Shown: positions 1 through 8,084 of the stretch, piece after piece
Position numbering within the stretch: the first letter of the stretch is position 1
How the letters are laid out: every line of letters starts with the position of its first letter
DNA from: an uncultured Selenomonadales bacterium
Lineage (GTDB): Bacteria > Bacillota > Negativicutes > Selenomonadales > Selenomonadaceae
Direction: 5' to 3'
NCBI GenBank assembly: GCA_947165295.1
Contig: CAMUZU010000018.1
Coordinates: 1-44,318, forward strand
DNA length: 44,318 nt
The notes under the pieces: generated by a model
Told to the model about the DNA's origin: nothing
What the model saw: only the letters and a program-made list of their open reading frames with translations
The model's database searches: none
Position numbers and translations under genes: made by a program

Positions 1-609
1 CTGCTGAACTTGCGGCGGCGTGCGACGTTCGCGGCAATGATGATGTTCGCGTTGACGACGGTCGCAAGTTTAAGTTTGTCGACGGGCGGCGCGATTGTCG
101 ACGAAAAATTTTTGGCGGCACTTTTATGGGTCGTGATATTTTTTGCGGCAAGTGCGGGCTTGTCGGGCACCTTCGACGACGAAGCGCAGGCGGGTACTTT
201 GCAAACGCTCAAACTTTACGGCGACGCGCAGGCAATTTTGTTCGGCAAAATGTCGGGCGCATTGCTGTCGCTGGTTGCGTTGACGACGTTTATCCTGCCG
301 ATATTCTGCGTGCTGTTCGATGTCCGCGTCGAAAAAATTTTCCTGCTCGTCGCGACGGTCGCACTCGGAATTGTCGGACTTGCGGCGGCGGGCACGTTGA
401 CTGCGGCGTTGACGACTTCGGCGGCTGTCAAAGGCGGCTTGTTCCCGATACTGCTTTTCCCCGTGACGTTGCCGGTGTTCCTGCCCGCGATTCGGCTGAC
501 GGAAATTGCATTGACCGTCGCGCCCGTCGATTCGAGTTTGCTCGCGGCAATGTCGGCGTTCGATGCGATATTAATTTTGGCGGCGTCGATACTGTACGAT
601 TATTTGTGA
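1..609 (+). CDS. ccmB: Heme exporter subunit CcmB, 5' end cut by window edge
   Basis: CcmB is the membrane subunit of the CcmAB ABC transporter that works with CcmC in cytochrome c maturation. The reading frame is open from base 1, so the start lies upstream; only about 20 N-terminal residues seem to be missing. The protein shows the basic N-terminal stretch LRRRATFAAMMMF typical of CcmB, followed by about five or six hydrophobic membrane segments and the segment FDDEAQAGTLQTLKLYG, which fits the family's conserved 'E...G....L' loop. ccmC follows after 6 bp, which supports the call. Nothing is unusual apart from the truncation by the window. Confidence 0.85.
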   Translation: MLNLRRRATFAAMMMFALTTVASLSLSTGGAIVDEKFLAALLWVVIFFAASAGLSGTFDDEAQAGTLQTLKLYGDAQAILFGKMSGALLSLVALTTFILPIFCVLFDVRVEKIFLLVATVALGIVGLAAAGTLTAALTTSAAVKGGLFPILLFPVTLPVFLPAIRLTEIALTVAPVDSSLLAAMSAFDAILILAASILYDYL

Positions 610-615
610 GGTTGC

Positions 616-1209
616 ATGAACAAGATTATTCTTTTGCTGACGGCGGGCGTCGTCGCGGCAATTATTTTTTTTGTCCCGCCGATAAAAGGTCTCGGCGAAC
701 TGGCGAAAATAATTTTCTTCCACGTGCCGACTGCGTGGGTTTCGGTCGTCGCATTCTTTTCGAGTGCGTTTTTCGCGGCGAAGTTCCTGCGCACGAACGA
801 TTTCAAATTCGACGCGTTAAGTGCACGGGCGGCAAAGCTCGGCTTCGTATTCGTGTTGCTGTCGACGATAAGCGGCGCGATTTTCAGCAAGTTGACTTGG
901 GGCGCGTATTGGAATTGGGATCCGCGTCAAACAACAATCTTCGTGCTGATTCTGATTTACGGCGCGTATTTGACGTTGCGTGCGGCGGTCGTCGACGAAA
1001 AAGTTCGTGCGAAAGTCTCGGCGGTTTATTCGCTGTTGAGCGTGTTGACCGTGCCGTTTTTGGTGTTCGTGTTGCCGCGCATGTATTTTTCGCTTCACCC
1101 GTCGCCAATCAGCTCGTCGGGCGTGGACATGGACGCGGAAGTTTTAATCGTGCTCATTGCCGCCGTGGTCGACGCGACGTTAATTTTCGTGCGGCTTATG
1201 CGGAGGTGA
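616..1209 (+). CDS. ccmC: Heme-handling protein CcmC (cytochrome c assembly family)
   Basis: CcmC loads heme onto CcmE at the outer face of the inner membrane. The tryptophan-rich WWD-type motif is visible as WGAYWNWDPRQT. Two histidines flank it in the positions expected for axial heme ligands: FFHVP near the N-terminus and SLHPSP near the C-terminus. About six hydrophobic segments are present. At 197 residues it is shorter than the roughly 245-residue enterobacterial protein, mainly at the C-terminus. ATG is preceded by GAGG with short spacing. The gene is 6 bp after ccmB and its stop abuts the next gene, so the three are probably co-transcribed. Confidence 0.88.
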   Translation: MNKIILLLTAGVVAAIIFFVPPIKGLGELAKIIFFHVPTAWVSVVAFFSSAFFAAKFLRTNDFKFDALSARAAKLGFVFVLLSTISGAIFSKLTWGAYWNWDPRQTTIFVLILIYGAYLTLRAAVVDEKVRAKVSAVYSLLSVLTVPFLVFVLPRMYFSLHPSPISSSGVDMDAEVLIVLIAAVVDATLIFVRLMRR

Positions 1210-1215
1210 TTGACT

Positions 1216-1989
1216 TTGCGAAAAATCTGCGCGGTTGTGTTGACGGCGATAATTTTTGTCGCAGGAATTTGTATGTCGCCCGAACCCGAAGGCTTCCCGA
1301 TTTTGGAATATCATCAGGTGACCGACGAAGTGCTTGACCCGGTCTTCGAGGTGTACAACGTGCCGCCCGCCGACTTCGCCGCGCAACTTGATTATTTGCA
1401 GGCGGAAGGTTACACGACGATAACTTTGCAGGACTTCATGCGCGCAGTTCACGGGAAGGCGACGTTGCCCGAAAAGCCGATTGTGCTGACCTTCGACGAC
1501 GGTTACGCGGACAATTACACGACGATGTTGCCGCTGCTTGAGTCGCGCAAAATGACGGCGGTCGTTTACGTCATCACAAACGAACTGGGACACGCGGGTT
1601 ACATGACGCTTGAACAAGTCAAAGACATGCAACGGCGCGGAATCGAAATCGGGTCGCACACCGCCGATCATCTTGCGTTGACCGCAATGTCGCCCGACGA
1701 ACGACTTTACCAGATACAGGCGTCGAAAAGATTTTTGGAGTGGAGCGGCCTGTCGACGATTTACAGTCTGTCGTACCCGAACGGCGCCTTCGACGACGAA
1801 ATAATCGAACTGCTAAAGCGCGAACAATATTTGACGGCAGTCACGGGCAACGCGGGCTTAAACACGCTTGAAACTAATCCGTACAAACTTTATCGCGTGA
1901 ACATTCGCAAGCCGCGTTTCGGGCTGACGGAATTCAAGTTTCGCCTGTTCAAAGCGTCGTTCTTCGCGAAGTTGCGGAACTTGTTTTAA
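1216..1989 (+). CDS. Polysaccharide deacetylase (NodB homology domain), secreted or membrane-anchored
   Basis: A carbohydrate esterase family 4 enzyme, expected to remove N- or O-acetyl groups from a cell-envelope polysaccharide. The N-terminus has a basic start and hydrophobic stretch (residues about 3-17), so it is exported or anchored. Motif 1 is LTFDDGYADN with the catalytic DD pair; motif 2 is SHTADH, giving the two metal-ligand histidines; motif 3 is SYPNGAFDD. I chose TTG at 1216 because GGAGG at 1202-1206 is 9 bases upstream; the TTG at 1210 is too close. The ribosome binding site lies inside the end of ccmC. The stop codon overlaps the stop of the convergent PTS gene. Confidence 0.85.
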   Translation: MRKICAVVLTAIIFVAGICMSPEPEGFPILEYHQVTDEVLDPVFEVYNVPPADFAAQLDYLQAEGYTTITLQDFMRAVHGKATLPEKPIVLTFDDGYADNYTTMLPLLESRKMTAVVYVITNELGHAGYMTLEQVKDMQRRGIEIGSHTADHLALTAMSPDERLYQIQASKRFLEWSGLSTIYSLSYPNGAFDDEIIELLKREQYLTAVTGNAGLNTLETNPYKLYRVNIRKPRFGLTEFKFRLFKASFFAKLRNLF

Positions 1990-3344
1990 CGTTTGCGGAC
2001 GGAATTAATTTCATCTGCGACGAATTCAACCTGCGTGCCGATAACGACTTGAATCGCGTTGCCTTTGACGAAGACGCCTTTCGCGCCGGCAGACTTCAAA
2101 AGTTTTTCGTCGACTTTGGAAGCGTCTTTGACCGTCACGCGAAGCCGCGTCGCACAGTTGCCCACGTCAACCAAATTTTCACGGCCGCCCAAACCGTCGA
2201 CAATTTTGCCCGCGAAGTCGTCGCTTGAAGAAGTTTCGTCGTCAACGCGCCCGATTGTCGGCAACTTGAACTTGACGATTGCGAAGCTGAACACGACGTA
2301 ATACACCGCGCCGAAAATCAAACCGATTGGCAAAATCAGTTCGGGTCGCGTCGCCAACTTCCAATTCAGCACGAAGTCAATCAAGCCCGCCGAAAATCCG
2401 AAGCCGATTAAAATTCCCGCCGCGTGACACACGAACATTGACAGCCCCGTCAACAGCGCGTGTAAAACGTACAGCTGCGGCGCGAGGAACATGAACGAAA
2501 ACTCTATCGGCTCGGTGATTCCCGTCAAGAACGAAGTCAACGCCATTGACGCCAGCGCGCCCGCGATTTTCGGCCGATTGACGGGTCGCGCAGTCCGATA
2601 CATTGCCAAGACCGCCGCAGGAAGCCCGAACATCATCACCGGGAAAAAGCCCGCCATGAAACTGCCCGCCGTCGCGTCGCCCGCAAAAAATCTCGTCAAG
2701 TCTCCGTGAACAATTTCGCCCGTCGCCGTCGTGAACGTGCCGAACACGAACCACATCAGGTTGTTCAAAATGTGGTGCAGTCCCAGCGGTATCAGCAGGC
2801 GATTTAACACGCCGTAAACGAATGTGCCGCCGCCGCCCGACGTGACAATCGCGTTGCCGACTGAATCAATCGCGCTTTGCACGGGAGGCCACACGATTGA
2901 AAACATCAGCGCAAGACCAATCGCCGCAAACGACGTGACAATCGGGACGAACCGTCGTCCGCCGAAAAATCCGACGAACTCCGGCAGACGAATTTTGTAA
3001 AAGCGATTGTAAAGCGCGCCCGCAGTCAAGCCGCCGACAATGCCCGCGAAGATGCCGGGGTTGACTTCGGGATTGAGACTTTTGAGCGACGCAGTCAACA
3101 CCGCGTAACACACGAAGCCCGCAAGTCCCGCCGCGCCGTTGTTGTCGGTGTCACGCGCCAAACCGAACGCGATACCGATTGCAAAAATTATCGGCAGGTT
3201 GTCGAATATCGCGCCGCCCGCCCGTTCAAGGACGTCAATGTCAAGCAAGTCGTTCGCGCCGAACCGCAACAAAATCGCCGCCGCAGGAAGTACCGCCACG
3301 GGCAACATCAACGCTTTGCCGACGCTTTGAAGTTTGTCGAACAA
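1986..3344 (-). CDS. PTS transporter EIICB, N-acetylglucosamine/glucose type
   Basis: Imports and phosphorylates an amino sugar or glucose. EIIC covers about residues 1-370 with several membrane segments and signature stretches such as HHILNNLMWFVFG, GDLTRFFAGDATAGSFMAGF and GITEPIEF. EIIB covers about 380-452 and has the phospho-accepting cysteine in GNCATRLRV. No EIIA domain is fused, so a separate EIIA must supply phosphate, as in Bacillus NagP rather than E. coli NagE. The match is closest to GlcNAc transporters, but substrate cannot be fixed from sequence. The start is TTG with GAGGTG upstream; alr ends 12 bp before it, suggesting an alr-PTS transcript. Confidence 0.85.
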   Translation of the reverse strand: MFDKLQSVGKALMLPVAVLPAAAILLRFGANDLLDIDVLERAGGAIFDNLPIIFAIGIAFGLARDTDNNGAAGLAGFVCYAVLTASLKSLNPEVNPGIFAGIVGGLTAGALYNRFYKIRLPEFVGFFGGRRFVPIVTSFAAIGLALMFSIVWPPVQSAIDSVGNAIVTSGGGGTFVYGVLNRLLIPLGLHHILNNLMWFVFGTFTTATGEIVHGDLTRFFAGDATAGSFMAGFFPVMMFGLPAAVLAMYRTARPVNRPKIAGALASMALTSFLTGITEPIEFSFMFLAPQLYVLHALLTGLSMFVCHAAGILIGFGFSAGLIDFVLNWKLATRPELILPIGLIFGAVYYVVFSFAIVKFKLPTIGRVDDETSSSDDFAGKIVDGLGGRENLVDVGNCATRLRVTVKDASKVDEKLLKSAGAKGVFVKGNAIQVVIGTQVEFVADEINSVRKR

Positions 3345-3356
3345 GTCAATTACACC

Positions 3357-4454
3357 TCACGCTTTGAAAATTCGCGGGACACGTTCAGCCACAAGGCAGG
3401 TCACTTCGTAATTAATCGTGTTCAGGTGACGCGCCGCGTCGTCAATAGAAATTGCGTCCGAGCCGAAAAGAATCACTTCGTCGCCGACATGAACGTCAAG
3501 CCCCGTCACGTCAATCATCGTTTGATCCATGCAGACACGTCCCGCGACGGGCGCAAGTTGTCCGCCAATGTCGACGCGGAAATTTTTGTAAGCGCGAATG
3601 TAACCGTCCGCGTAACCAATCGGCAAAGTTGCGATAACCGAATCACGTTGCGCAACGAATTCGCGGCCGTAACCAATCGACGTGCCCGCAGGAATTTTTT
3701 TCAGCCAGGCGACGCGGGCAACAAGTTTCATTGCGGGGCGAAGTTCAATCGTGCGGCGAACGTCGTCCGACGGATACAAGCCGTAAGTGATAATTCCCGC
3801 ACGGCACATGTCGAAATGCGCTTCGGGAATGTCCAAAATCGCGGCTGATTCGGCAAGGTGACGAATTTTTATCGCGACGCCCGACGCACGAATTTTTTCC
3901 GCCGTGTCCGCGAACAGTTCAATTTGTCGACGCGTAAAAGTTCTGTCGGGCGAATCGGCGTCCGCGAAATGCGAAAACAAACCTTCAAGCTCGACGTTCG
4001 GCAACGCGGAAATTTTCTTCGCAAGGTCGACGGCAACTTTCGGGTCGGCTCCGATGCGTCCCATGCCCGTTTCGATTTTCAAATGCACGCGGGCGACTTT
4101 GTTCAGCTCAACTGCGGCGGCGGAAAGTTTTTCGGCAAGCGACATGTCGGCGACGGTTTGCGTCAAATTGTTTTCGACAACGACTTGAGCGGCAGTCAAC
4201 GGAATCAAGCCCAGAATCAAAATCGGCTCGACGAAACCTGCGCGGCGAAGTTCCAAACCTTCGTCAACTGTGGCGACGGCAAGAAAATCCGCCCCGCATT
4301 CGACGGCGACGCGTGCGACTTGAACTGCTCCGTGCCCGTAAGCGTTCGCCTTGACGACGGCGCAAAGTTTTGACTTCACACGGCGGCGAATCTCGGTCAA
4401 GTTGTGGCGAATCGCGCCAAGGTCAATTTCGGCGTAAACGTCGCGAAGAATCAT
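3357..4454 (-). CDS. alr: Alanine racemase
   Basis: PLP enzyme making D-alanine for peptidoglycan. The 365-residue protein starts MILRDVYAEIDLGAI. The PLP-binding lysine is in VVKANAYGHGAV, and the second catalytic residue, tyrosine, is in SIGYGREF. MCRAGIITYGLYP and VCMDQTMIDVT are further family signatures. The frame stays open far upstream on this strand, but ATG at 4454 has AAAGGAG about 8 bases before it and gives the normal family length. Its start lies only 27 bp from the divergent holA start, so its promoter must sit within holA coding sequence. The PTS gene follows 12 bp downstream. Confidence 0.95.
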   Translation of the reverse strand: MILRDVYAEIDLGAIRHNLTEIRRRVKSKLCAVVKANAYGHGAVQVARVAVECGADFLAVATVDEGLELRRAGFVEPILILGLIPLTAAQVVVENNLTQTVADMSLAEKLSAAAVELNKVARVHLKIETGMGRIGADPKVAVDLAKKISALPNVELEGLFSHFADADSPDRTFTRRQIELFADTAEKIRASGVAIKIRHLAESAAILDIPEAHFDMCRAGIITYGLYPSDDVRRTIELRPAMKLVARVAWLKKIPAGTSIGYGREFVAQRDSVIATLPIGYADGYIRAYKNFRVDIGGQLAPVAGRVCMDQTMIDVTGLDVHVGDEVILFGSDAISIDDAARHLNTINYEVTCLVAERVPRIFKA

Positions 4455-4481
4455 TTCAAAAACTCCTTTCGAGGTGACAAC

Positions 4482-5480
4482 ATGAAGTTCAACGAATTTA
4501 TCAGCGCGCTTGACGGCGGGCTTAAACACGCGTACTTGTTGTGCGGCGAAGAAAATTATTTCGTCGACAAGGCACGCGAAGAAATTTTTGCGCGGCTTGA
4601 CATCGACGCCAAAAGCGAACTGATGACTTTTGACGGCGACGCAAAACCCGCGCTCTCGACGATTATCAACGCGATTGACTCGACGCCTTTTTTCGGCAAC
4701 AGAAACGTCGTGCTCGTCAAGAACGCGGATAAAATTTTCGGCGGCGACACGAAGTCTTCGCGGCTCGAAAGCGTCCTGCGCGACATGCAACCGAAAAATT
4801 TCGTCGTCTTCACCGCCAAAGCCGTCGACAAGCGTCGCAAGTTTTACAAGCTCGTTTCGCAACACGGCGCGGTTTTGGACGCGGAACCTTTGCGACCGTG
4901 GGAAGTCAACGACTGGCTCAACGCGAAACTTAAATCGCTCGGCAAAAGCATGACTCGCGACGCGTACCAGCACTTCAACGAACGGCTCGGTATCCTGCCG
5001 AAAATTTCGCTGTGGGACTTGGACAACGAACTCGACAAAGTTGCGCTCAACGTCGCGGGCAGACAAATCACCGCCGACGACCTGCGCAGAAACTTGCTTG
5101 CCCCGGCGGAAGTGTCGAACTTCGCGTTGACCGACGCAATCGACGACCGCAAGTTGACGAAGGCACTTTACCTGCTGAGAATTCAGGAACGTTTCGCGGC
5201 GAACATCCTTTCGGTTACGGCTTTGCTTGCAAGTCACGTGCGGCGGCTGATTCGCGCAAGATTTTTCATGGCACGCGGAATCAAAGGTCGCAAGCTCGGC
5301 GAACCGCTCGAAATGAATCCGTTCATTGCGCAAAGAGTCGGCGCGGCAGCCGAAACTTACCCGACGAAACTTTTGGAAGAAGTTCTCGTCGACATTGCGG
5401 AGGCGGACTACAAACTTAAAACCGGTCGCGGCGGCGTCGAATTGCTCGAACGAATCTTCGTCAAGCTGTGCAGACGATAA
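4482..5480 (+). CDS. holA: DNA polymerase III delta subunit
   Basis: Clamp-loader subunit that opens the beta sliding clamp. The 332-residue length is normal for the family. The N-terminus (MKFNEFISALDGGLKHAYLL, then CGEENYFVD) and the later YKLVSQHGAVLDAEPLRPWE and LWDLDNELDKV stretches are characteristic of bacterial delta. ATG at 4482 follows GAGGTGAC; longer in-frame extensions run into the alr start region and are not needed. It ends at a hairpin shared with the convergent ybaK-type gene. Confidence 0.93.
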   Translation: MKFNEFISALDGGLKHAYLLCGEENYFVDKAREEIFARLDIDAKSELMTFDGDAKPALSTIINAIDSTPFFGNRNVVLVKNADKIFGGDTKSSRLESVLRDMQPKNFVVFTAKAVDKRRKFYKLVSQHGAVLDAEPLRPWEVNDWLNAKLKSLGKSMTRDAYQHFNERLGILPKISLWDLDNELDKVALNVAGRQITADDLRRNLLAPAEVSNFALTDAIDDRKLTKALYLLRIQERFAANILSVTALLASHVRRLIRARFFMARGIKGRKLGEPLEMNPFIAQRVGAAAETYPTKLLEEVLVDIAEADYKLKTGRGGVELLERIFVKLCRR

Positions 5481-5483
5481 AAC

Positions 5484-5507
5484 AGCCGAAGCGCGAACAC
5501 TTCGGCT
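5484..5507. terminator. Bidirectional intrinsic terminator between holA and the ybaK-type gene
   Basis: A perfect 8-bp stem, AGCCGAAG / CTTCGGCT (5484-5491 and 5500-5507), with an 8-base loop lies between two convergent stop codons. It has an A-rich left flank and a T-rich right flank, so it can act in both directions. Confidence 0.75.
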
Positions 5508-5513
5508 TTCGAT

Positions 5514-5999
5514 TTACTTTGCGGTCAAGTCGGCGACGGTTGCGTTTGCGGCTCGAATCAAGTCTTGCGGGCTCAAGACAAGTTGCATGCCGCGTTGCCC
5601 CGCGCTGACGGAAATTTTTTCTTGCGTCAAAGCTCTGCCGTCGACGAACACGGGATAATTTTTCTTCGCGCCCAAAGGTGAACAGCCGCCGCGCACGTAA
5701 CCGGTCAACGGCAGCAGTTCTTTAAGCGCAATCATCTCGACGGACTTGTTGCCGCTCGCCCGCGCCAAAGCTTTCAGGTCAAGTTCGTCGCCGCCGCCGA
5801 TAACCGCCATGATGATGCCCGTTTTGTCGCCGCGTGCGACAAGCGTCTTGAAAATCATTTCGATGTTCAAGCCCGCAGTTTCGGCGACGTGCACGGCGGA
5901 CAAGTCGTCCTCGTCGACGGCGTAAGTTTTAATCTCGTAACCGATGCCCAGCCCGTCAAGAATTCGGGCGGCGTTGGTTTTTTTTGTTTTCTTGGACAG
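5514..5999 (-). CDS. Cys-tRNA(Pro)/prolyl-tRNA editing deacylase, YbaK/EbsC family
   Basis: Hydrolyses mischarged aminoacyl-tRNA, usually Cys-tRNA(Pro). The family core is clear: TAGLNIEMIFKTLVARGD, then GYVRGGCSPLGAKKNYPVFV near the active site. The family N-terminus (SKKTKKTNAARILDGLGIGY) is encoded in frame upstream of the first TTG, and the only start that includes it is CTG at 5999, just after an in-frame TGA. GAGGAG lies 10 bases before that CTG. This gives 161 residues, the usual length. The stop of the upstream glycosyltransferase-like gene is 6 bp away. The CTG start is an inference; a shorter TTG start would remove about 36 conserved residues. Confidence 0.85.
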   Translation of the reverse strand: MSKKTKKTNAARILDGLGIGYEIKTYAVDEDDLSAVHVAETAGLNIEMIFKTLVARGDKTGIIMAVIGGGDELDLKALARASGNKSVEMIALKELLPLTGYVRGGCSPLGAKKNYPVFVDGRALTQEKISVSAGQRGMQLVLSPQDLIRAANATVADLTAK

Positions 6000-6005
6000 A
6001 GTGAT

Positions 6006-7238
6006 TCAGCTCCTCGCGTCAAGTTCGTCAAGCAAACGTTTGCAGGTCGAAGCTGCCTCGACGTTGCCCGCGTTGAAGTGATATTCGGCGGCGTTGCGAA
6101 GTCGGCTTGCGAAGTGATTTTTAAATTCGGGGTCGCAGGTGTGCCCGCTCTTCGCCGTGCGCACGAACAGCTTGTGAATCTCTTTGATGTGGTAGTCGGA
6201 AAACTTCGGCGCACCGAGCAACGAATTCTGCGCGGCAACTTCAAGCATCTCAACCGTCGGCGAAAAGTCTTTGCGCAAGGCAAGTTCCCAAATCTCCATG
6301 AGCAGATCGACATAACCGCCCAATTTCTCCGTCGACAGAAACGTTTTCACGAAGTGGCGCGTCGCCTCGGAAACTTTGTCGGCGTACAACAGGCAGGCGA
6401 CTTGCTCCAACGTGCTGCGCGGGTCGGTGAAGCGTTCGTCGAAGGAAATGTTTTTGTCGCGATAAGTTTCGTCGACAAGCCGAATCAAATTTTCGTGTCG
6501 GTCGTATTGGTGAACGACTTCGGGGACTCCGCCGTCGCCGCGAAGAATTTTGCCTGCGCGAATTTTGTTGTCCTTGAGCAGCGCGTTCGTGAAAATTTCG
6601 CCGTGTTCGACGCCAAGCTCGAAGATGTTTTCGACGGGAATGCGCCCGTTGTAAACCAGCCAATTCGTCGCCGCCTGGTCGAAGATGCCTTCCGCAACTT
6701 TCAGCTCAAGAATCCGCCACAGTTCGCGGCAGAAGGTTTTCAATTCATGCGACGAGCCGATAATCGTTCCGCTGCAGATAATCTTTTGGTCGGCAAGCTT
6801 GTCGGTCTCCGCTTTACCGAAGCAGTCGACAAGCCAGTTGTAATTTATGCGATTGCCCGTCAAGGTGCCGCCGAGGTCGTCAATCTCCGTCGCGAAGCCG
6901 AGCCAGTTTGTGCAGTCGTCGAAGGCGGCAAAGATGTCGCCCTGAAAAATCACGTCGCGGGTGTCGGTTACGAAAATCGTTTCGTATTCGTCGCCGCAGC
7001 GCTCCAAAAAGTCCCGAATAATTTTCCAGCGCGTGTTGTTCGGAATGCCTTTGATGTCCGTCGAAAATTTTTCAAGTCGAATGCCCGCACGAGTCAACTT
7101 GTCGCGGGTGAAGTCGCTGTTGTCACCGATGAAAAGAACAATCTGCGCGTCGGGGCAATTCATTTTGCACGACGTGACAAACGGCTCAAGGATGTCCCAG
7201 CCATAACCTTTCGCCGCGCCGAGAACTAAATTTTTCAT
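6006..7238 (-). CDS. Glycosyltransferase-like protein of unknown specificity
   Basis: I do not recognise a named family. The N-terminal 250 residues look like a GT-A nucleotide-sugar transferase: a beta strand start (NLVLGAAKGYGW), a strand ending in the acidic motif FVTDTRDVIF (D92-x-x-D95) that could bind metal and nucleotide, and later FDQAATNWLVYNG, a DQ-type motif common in such enzymes. No signal peptide or membrane segment is seen. The C-terminal 130 residues are helical and may mediate interactions. ATG overlaps the deoD stop (ATGA). Neighbouring hldA suggests a link to envelope polysaccharide, but this is inference. Confidence 0.5.
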   Translation of the reverse strand: MKNLVLGAAKGYGWDILEPFVTSCKMNCPDAQIVLFIGDNSDFTRDKLTRAGIRLEKFSTDIKGIPNNTRWKIIRDFLERCGDEYETIFVTDTRDVIFQGDIFAAFDDCTNWLGFATEIDDLGGTLTGNRINYNWLVDCFGKAETDKLADQKIICSGTIIGSSHELKTFCRELWRILELKVAEGIFDQAATNWLVYNGRIPVENIFELGVEHGEIFTNALLKDNKIRAGKILRGDGGVPEVVHQYDRHENLIRLVDETYRDKNISFDERFTDPRSTLEQVACLLYADKVSEATRHFVKTFLSTEKLGGYVDLLMEIWELALRKDFSPTVEMLEVAAQNSLLGAPKFSDYHIKEIHKLFVRTAKSGHTCDPEFKNHFASRLRNAAEYHFNAGNVEAASTCKRLLDELDARS

Positions 7239-7975
7239 CGGATAATCGTCTCCAGCGCAATTTTAATCATGTCGTTGAACGAAGACTGCCGCTCTTCGGC
7301 GGTGCAATGTTCGTTGCGCCACAGGTCGTCGCTGACGGTGAAAATCGCCAAAGCTTGAACGTGAGCCGCCGCCGCGTGCAGGTAAAGTGCCGCGCTCTCC
7401 ATTTCAACCGCCAAAATTCCGTGCTTGCGCAACTTGTCGTTGAAGGTGCGCTTGCCGTCGCCGAACGTGCCGTTGGGGTCGTCGTAGTCGTTGTAAAACA
7501 AATCCGTGCAGATGACGTTGCCGACTTTGACGGGCAGTTTCAAACTCTCCGCGACGTTGACCGCCGTCCTGAGCAAGTCGAAGTCCGCAAGCAACGAAAA
7601 GTTCACGCCGCCGCCGAAAACTTGATTGACGATTGACGAATCGGTCGACGAGCCCTGAGCAATCAACACGTCGCGCAGGTGAATGTCTTCGTTCATGCCG
7701 CCGCACGTGCCGACGCGAATAAGTTTCTTCGCGCCGTAAACCTCAATCAGTTCGTGCAGGTAAATCGAAATCGACGGAATGCCCATGCCCGTCGCCTGAA
7801 CTGAAACGCGTTCGCCCTTGTACTTGCCGGTGAAGCCGAAAATATTTCTGACGGCGGTGTATTGGTGCACGTCGGTCAAAAAGTTTTCGGCGATAATCTT
7901 TGCGCGGACGGGGTCGCCGGGCAACAAAATTTTGTCGGCAACTTCGCCGACTTCGGCCGAAATGTGAATGCTCAT
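7235..7975 (-). CDS. deoD: Purine nucleoside phosphorylase DeoD-type
   Basis: Phosphorolysis of purine nucleosides to base and ribose 1-phosphate. The 246-residue protein starts MSIHISAEVGEVADKILLPG and carries the phosphate-binding LLPGDPVRAK, the VGTCGGM loop, and VEMESAALYLHA of the nucleoside site. The catalytic-region aspartate appears in VSDDLW. ATG at 7975 has AAAGGAG 9 bases upstream; a longer in-frame extension to 8050 has no ribosome binding site and is rejected. The stop overlaps the start of the next gene by 4 bp (ATGA), so translation is probably coupled. Confidence 0.93.
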   Translation of the reverse strand: MSIHISAEVGEVADKILLPGDPVRAKIIAENFLTDVHQYTAVRNIFGFTGKYKGERVSVQATGMGIPSISIYLHELIEVYGAKKLIRVGTCGGMNEDIHLRDVLIAQGSSTDSSIVNQVFGGGVNFSLLADFDLLRTAVNVAESLKLPVKVGNVICTDLFYNDYDDPNGTFGDGKRTFNDKLRKHGILAVEMESAALYLHAAAAHVQALAIFTVSDDLWRNEHCTAEERQSSFNDMIKIALETIIR

Positions 7976-7979
7976 GGAA

Positions 7980-8066
7980 TCAGTCTCCTTTCCGAATGTG
8001 TGAGCGGGAATCAAAACCAAGTTCGCCGCAGTAAACGCCGCGAGTTTCAAGAATTCTCGACTTCAT
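7980..8066 (-). CDS. Candidate 28-residue small ORF between hldA and deoD
   Basis: An ATG at 8066 is preceded by GGAGG with 8-base spacing and opens a 28-codon frame that begins MKSRILETRGVYCGEL and ends SHIRKGD with TGA at 7980. Its last codons contain the deoD ribosome binding site, and its stop is 4 bp before the deoD ATG. It could be a real microprotein, or a leader peptide that couples translation into deoD. It has no signal peptide and no family I recognise. The strong ribosome binding site is the main support. Confidence 0.45.
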   Translation of the reverse strand: MKSRILETRGVYCGELGFDSRSHIRKGD

Positions 8067-8084
8067 TTCAGCAACCTCCAAACT

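Noticed and set aside
126-1337. 403-codon open frame overlapping ccmB and ccmC
   Set aside because: Arginine-, glycine- and cysteine-rich nonsense in a shifted frame over two well-recognised genes. The GAC/GTC-rich codon style leaves shifted and antisense frames open.
4455-5333. N-terminal extension of the alr frame across holA
   Set aside because: The extra 293 residues resemble no alanine racemase and are antisense to holA; ATG at 4454 has a proper ribosome binding site.
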